Positions 5,430 to 6,719 of a stretch of DNA of 6,719 nt are shown here, piece by piece. The translations under genes and the position numbers were made by a program. The DNA comes from Thermoleptolyngbya sp046719575 (GTDB lineage: Bacteria; Cyanobacteriota; Cyanobacteriia; Elainellales; Elainellaceae): positions 1 to 6,719 of the forward strand of contig JBDNCP010000226.1 in assembly GCA_046719575.1 (NCBI GenBank). The letters are read 5' to 3'. The notes under the pieces were generated by a model. The model searched no databases, was not told where the DNA came from, and saw nothing but the letters and a program-made list of their open reading frames with translations. How positions within the stretch are numbered: the stretch's first letter is position 1; each line of letters opens with the position of its first letter.

Positions 5430-5542
5430 GATAGGTATTAGTCCCTGGCTGACACGCTGCTTTGTTAGAGGTTGAGCGAGACTTTTAAGCCGGTTCTCTC
5501 CCGATCCCTGAGTATCCTTTTAGCATTCCTAACAGGTTCCCT

Positions 5543-6397
5543 ATGCAAGTCATCACTAGTGCTTCACCGATTCCCAGAGTTCATTCCATCGATCATTCCA
5601 TTGATAGAGATATGCCGATTCTATCCCTTGAAAATATTAGCAAGGTTTATCCAACGCCTAGCGGGTTCTATACGGTTCTCGAAGACGTGAATCTGTCGAT
5701 TCAGTCTGGTGAATTTATCTGTGTCATTGGGCATTCTGGCTGCGGGAAATCGACTTTGCTCAATATGGTTTCAGGATTTAGCACACCCACGACGGGCAGG
5801 GTGTTGCTGAAGGGGGTGCCAATTGTCAAACCCGGGCCTGACCGAATGGTGGTGTTTCAAAACTATTCCCTACTGCCTTGGCTGACAGCATTTGAAAATG
5901 TGTATCTGGCGGTGGATGCCGTCTATCCTGAGAAGCCGGAGGCTCAGAAACGGGCGATCGCCCGTGACCATCTAGCAATGGTGGGCCTAGCCGACGCGAT
6001 GGATAAGAAACCGCCCCAGCTTTCCGGGGGCATGAAGCAGCGAGTGGCGATCGCCCGCGCCCTTGCCACGCGCCCCGAAGTGCTAATTCTCGATGAACCT
6101 TTTGGCGCACTGGATGCAATCACCAAAGAAGAATTGCAGGAAGAACTGCTGACCATCTGGAATGAACATCGCTGCACCGTGTTGATGATCACCCACGACA
6201 TCGACGAAGCACTGTTCCTAGCCGATCGCCTGGTGATGATGACCAACGGCCCCGCAGCGAATATCGGCGAAATCCTGACGATTCCCTTTGTGCGCCCCAG
6301 AGATCGCGACCTGATTATGGAAGATCCAGAGTATTACAAACTGCGGAACTACGCGCTTGATTTCCTTTACAACCGCTTTGCTCACGACGAAGTATAA
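5543..6397 (+). CDS. cmpD: ABC transporter ATPase CmpD (NrtD family)
   Basis: This 284-residue protein is the single-domain nucleotide-binding subunit, expected to pair with the ATPase half of CmpC and drive import through CmpB on the cytoplasmic face. All ABC motifs are intact: Walker A GHSGCGKST (63-71), Q-loop Gln106 in VVFQNYSLLPW, signature LSGGMKQR (160-167), Walker B VLILDEP (180-186), D-loop GALD (188-191) and switch His218 in THDIDEA. The block NGPAANIGEIL (235-245) recurs in CmpC as NGPASKIGGIL. The ATG at 5543 has only a weak AGG at 5534-5536; a second in-frame ATG at 5612 (MPILSLENISKVYP) would give 261 residues and cannot be excluded. The gene lies 354 bp after cmpC, beyond an inserted element, which is unusual for this operon. 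Confidence 0.88.
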   Translation: MQVITSASPIPRVHSIDHSIDRDMPILSLENISKVYPTPSGFYTVLEDVNLSIQSGEFICVIGHSGCGKSTLLNMVSGFSTPTTGRVLLKGVPIVKPGPDRMVVFQNYSLLPWLTAFENVYLAVDAVYPEKPEAQKRAIARDHLAMVGLADAMDKKPPQLSGGMKQRVAIARALATRPEVLILDEPFGALDAITKEELQEELLTIWNEHRCTVLMITHDIDEALFLADRLVMMTNGPAANIGEILTIPFVRPRDRDLIMEDPEYYKLRNYALDFLYNRFAHDEV

Positions 6398-6473
6398 ACA
6401 TTAGCCAGAAGGTAAGAAATTAGCGCGGGCAAAGAGCCAGAATAGGACAGATAGCCGCTTACGCTGTGGCAGT

Positions 6474-6501
6474 TTCCATTGGGTCTGTTCCATTGGGTCT
6501 G
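6474..6501 (+). repeat. perfect 14-nt tandem duplication
   Basis: TTCCATTGGGTCTG occurs twice in tandem (6474-6487, 6488-6501), and the next bases TTTGGG begin a degraded further copy. The 14-nt period again equals two heptads. Confidence 0.9.
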
Positions 6502-6575
6502 TTTGGGTTGCGGTTGTCCCCTGTTGAGCAGGTGGGGTATGCTGCGACTAGGTTTCTGACCCACATCTGGGTGAG

Positions 6576-6597
6576 AACTTTGGAAAGTTGGCTTTCC
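6576..6597 (+). promoter_or_regulatory. overlapping alternative dyads before the downstream gene
   Basis: AACTTT-GG-AAAGTT (6576-6589) and GGAAAG-TTGG-CTTTCC (6582-6597) are both perfect 6-bp inverted repeats sharing bases 6582-6589. The first has too small a loop for an RNA hairpin and is better read as a DNA operator. The second could form a hairpin with a TTGG loop. They lie 37-58 bp before the next start codon. Confidence 0.35.
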
Positions 6598-6633
6598 TGG
6601 TCTGCTAGCACCATCCATCCTAAACTGACCGCT

Positions 6634-6719
6634 ATGCGTGCTTTATTGCTCTATCCACTCTTTCCCAAATCTTTCTGGTCCTATGACAAAGCGCTGGAAC
6701 TGATTGGGCGCAAGGTGTC
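6634..6719 (+). CDS. probable B12-binding radical SAM protein, N-terminal fragment
   Basis: ATG at 6634 opens a frame to the window edge: 28 complete codons, beginning MRALLLYPLFPKSFWSYDKA and ending ELIGRKV. This resembles the start of a cyanobacterial group annotated as B12-binding domain radical SAM proteins (MRALLxYPxFPxxFWSYxK), in which a cobalamin-binding Rossmann domain precedes the radical SAM domain; their reaction is mostly unknown. Neither the cobalamin motif nor the CxxxCxxC cluster motif falls within the visible part. No clear Shine-Dalgarno sequence precedes the ATG. Nothing here connects it to bicarbonate uptake. Confidence 0.65.
   Translation, partial: MRALLLYPLFPKSFWSYDKALELIGRKV

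Larger units (their letters stand above)
5189..5542 (+). other. cmpC-cmpD spacer: inserted element and tandem repeats
   Basis: This 354-bp gap contains, in order, a MITE-like element (5207-5298), a 14-nt tandem array (5312-5353) and a 16-nt duplication (5398-5429). The last 110 bp before cmpD hold no clear structure. I see no T-run after the large hairpin, hence no standard terminator, and no convincing promoter for cmpD. Whether cmpD is still co-transcribed is open. Confidence 0.6.
6398..6633 (+). other. cmpD downstream spacer
   Basis: This 236-bp non-coding stretch contains a 14-nt duplication (6474-6501), a 5-bp inverted repeat ACCCA-CATC-TGGGT (6559-6572), and overlapping dyads at 6576-6597. 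None is followed by a T-run, so I do not see a standard terminator for the cmp operon. No clear promoter for the next gene is visible. Confidence 0.5.

Overview
The window most likely comes from a cyanobacterium, probably a filamentous or otherwise repeat-rich one. It carries eight exact copies of the HIP1 octamer GCGATCGC in 6.7 kb, where about 0.1 would be expected by chance. Its intergenic regions hold short tandem repeats with 7/14-nt periods. Its main content is a four-gene ABC importer of the NrtABCD/CmpABCD type, including the characteristic ATPase fused to a binding-protein-like domain, a design known from cyanobacteria.

Layout: the 5' end of truB (tRNA pseudouridine-55 synthase) lies on the minus strand at 1-104. 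A 507-bp divergent regulatory region follows, with an AT-rich core and several short dyads. On the plus strand come cmpA (lipoprotein binding protein, 612-1961), cmpB (permease, 2220-3062), cmpC (ATPase plus C-terminal binding-protein-like domain, 3185-5188) and cmpD (ATPase, 5543-6397). The window ends in the first 28 codons of a gene resembling cyanobacterial B12-binding radical SAM proteins (6634 onward).

The family is clear. The substrate is an inference. Automatic annotation would probably call this a nitrate transporter, but the pocket motifs of the binding protein (GGQWQMPMP, NANQDFW, HPEEY) match, as I recall them, bicarbonate-binding CmpA. NrtA has His and Lys where this protein has Gln194 and Glu267. 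I therefore call the operon cmpABCD (BCT1, ATP-driven bicarbonate uptake, part of the CO2-concentrating mechanism), with nrtABCD as the alternative. CmpA would capture the anion outside the cytoplasmic membrane, a CmpB dimer would form the channel, and CmpC and CmpD would hydrolyse ATP, with the C-terminal domain of CmpC as a probable regulator. That domain itself carries the NrtA-like His/Lys pair.

The gaps between genes are unusually long for such an operon (258, 122 and 354 bp) and hold most of the unexplained structure. There are two adjacent 17-bp tandem duplications between cmpA and cmpB, and a heptamer repeat before cmpC. Between cmpC and cmpD there is a 92-bp MITE-like element with terminal inverted repeats, a 17-bp perfect internal hairpin and a 5-bp flanking direct repeat, followed by 14-nt and 16-nt tandem repeats. 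Another 14-nt duplication lies after cmpD. I see no wholly new system here; the interest lies in the mixed ligand-pocket signature and in the inserted and repeated DNA inside the operon.
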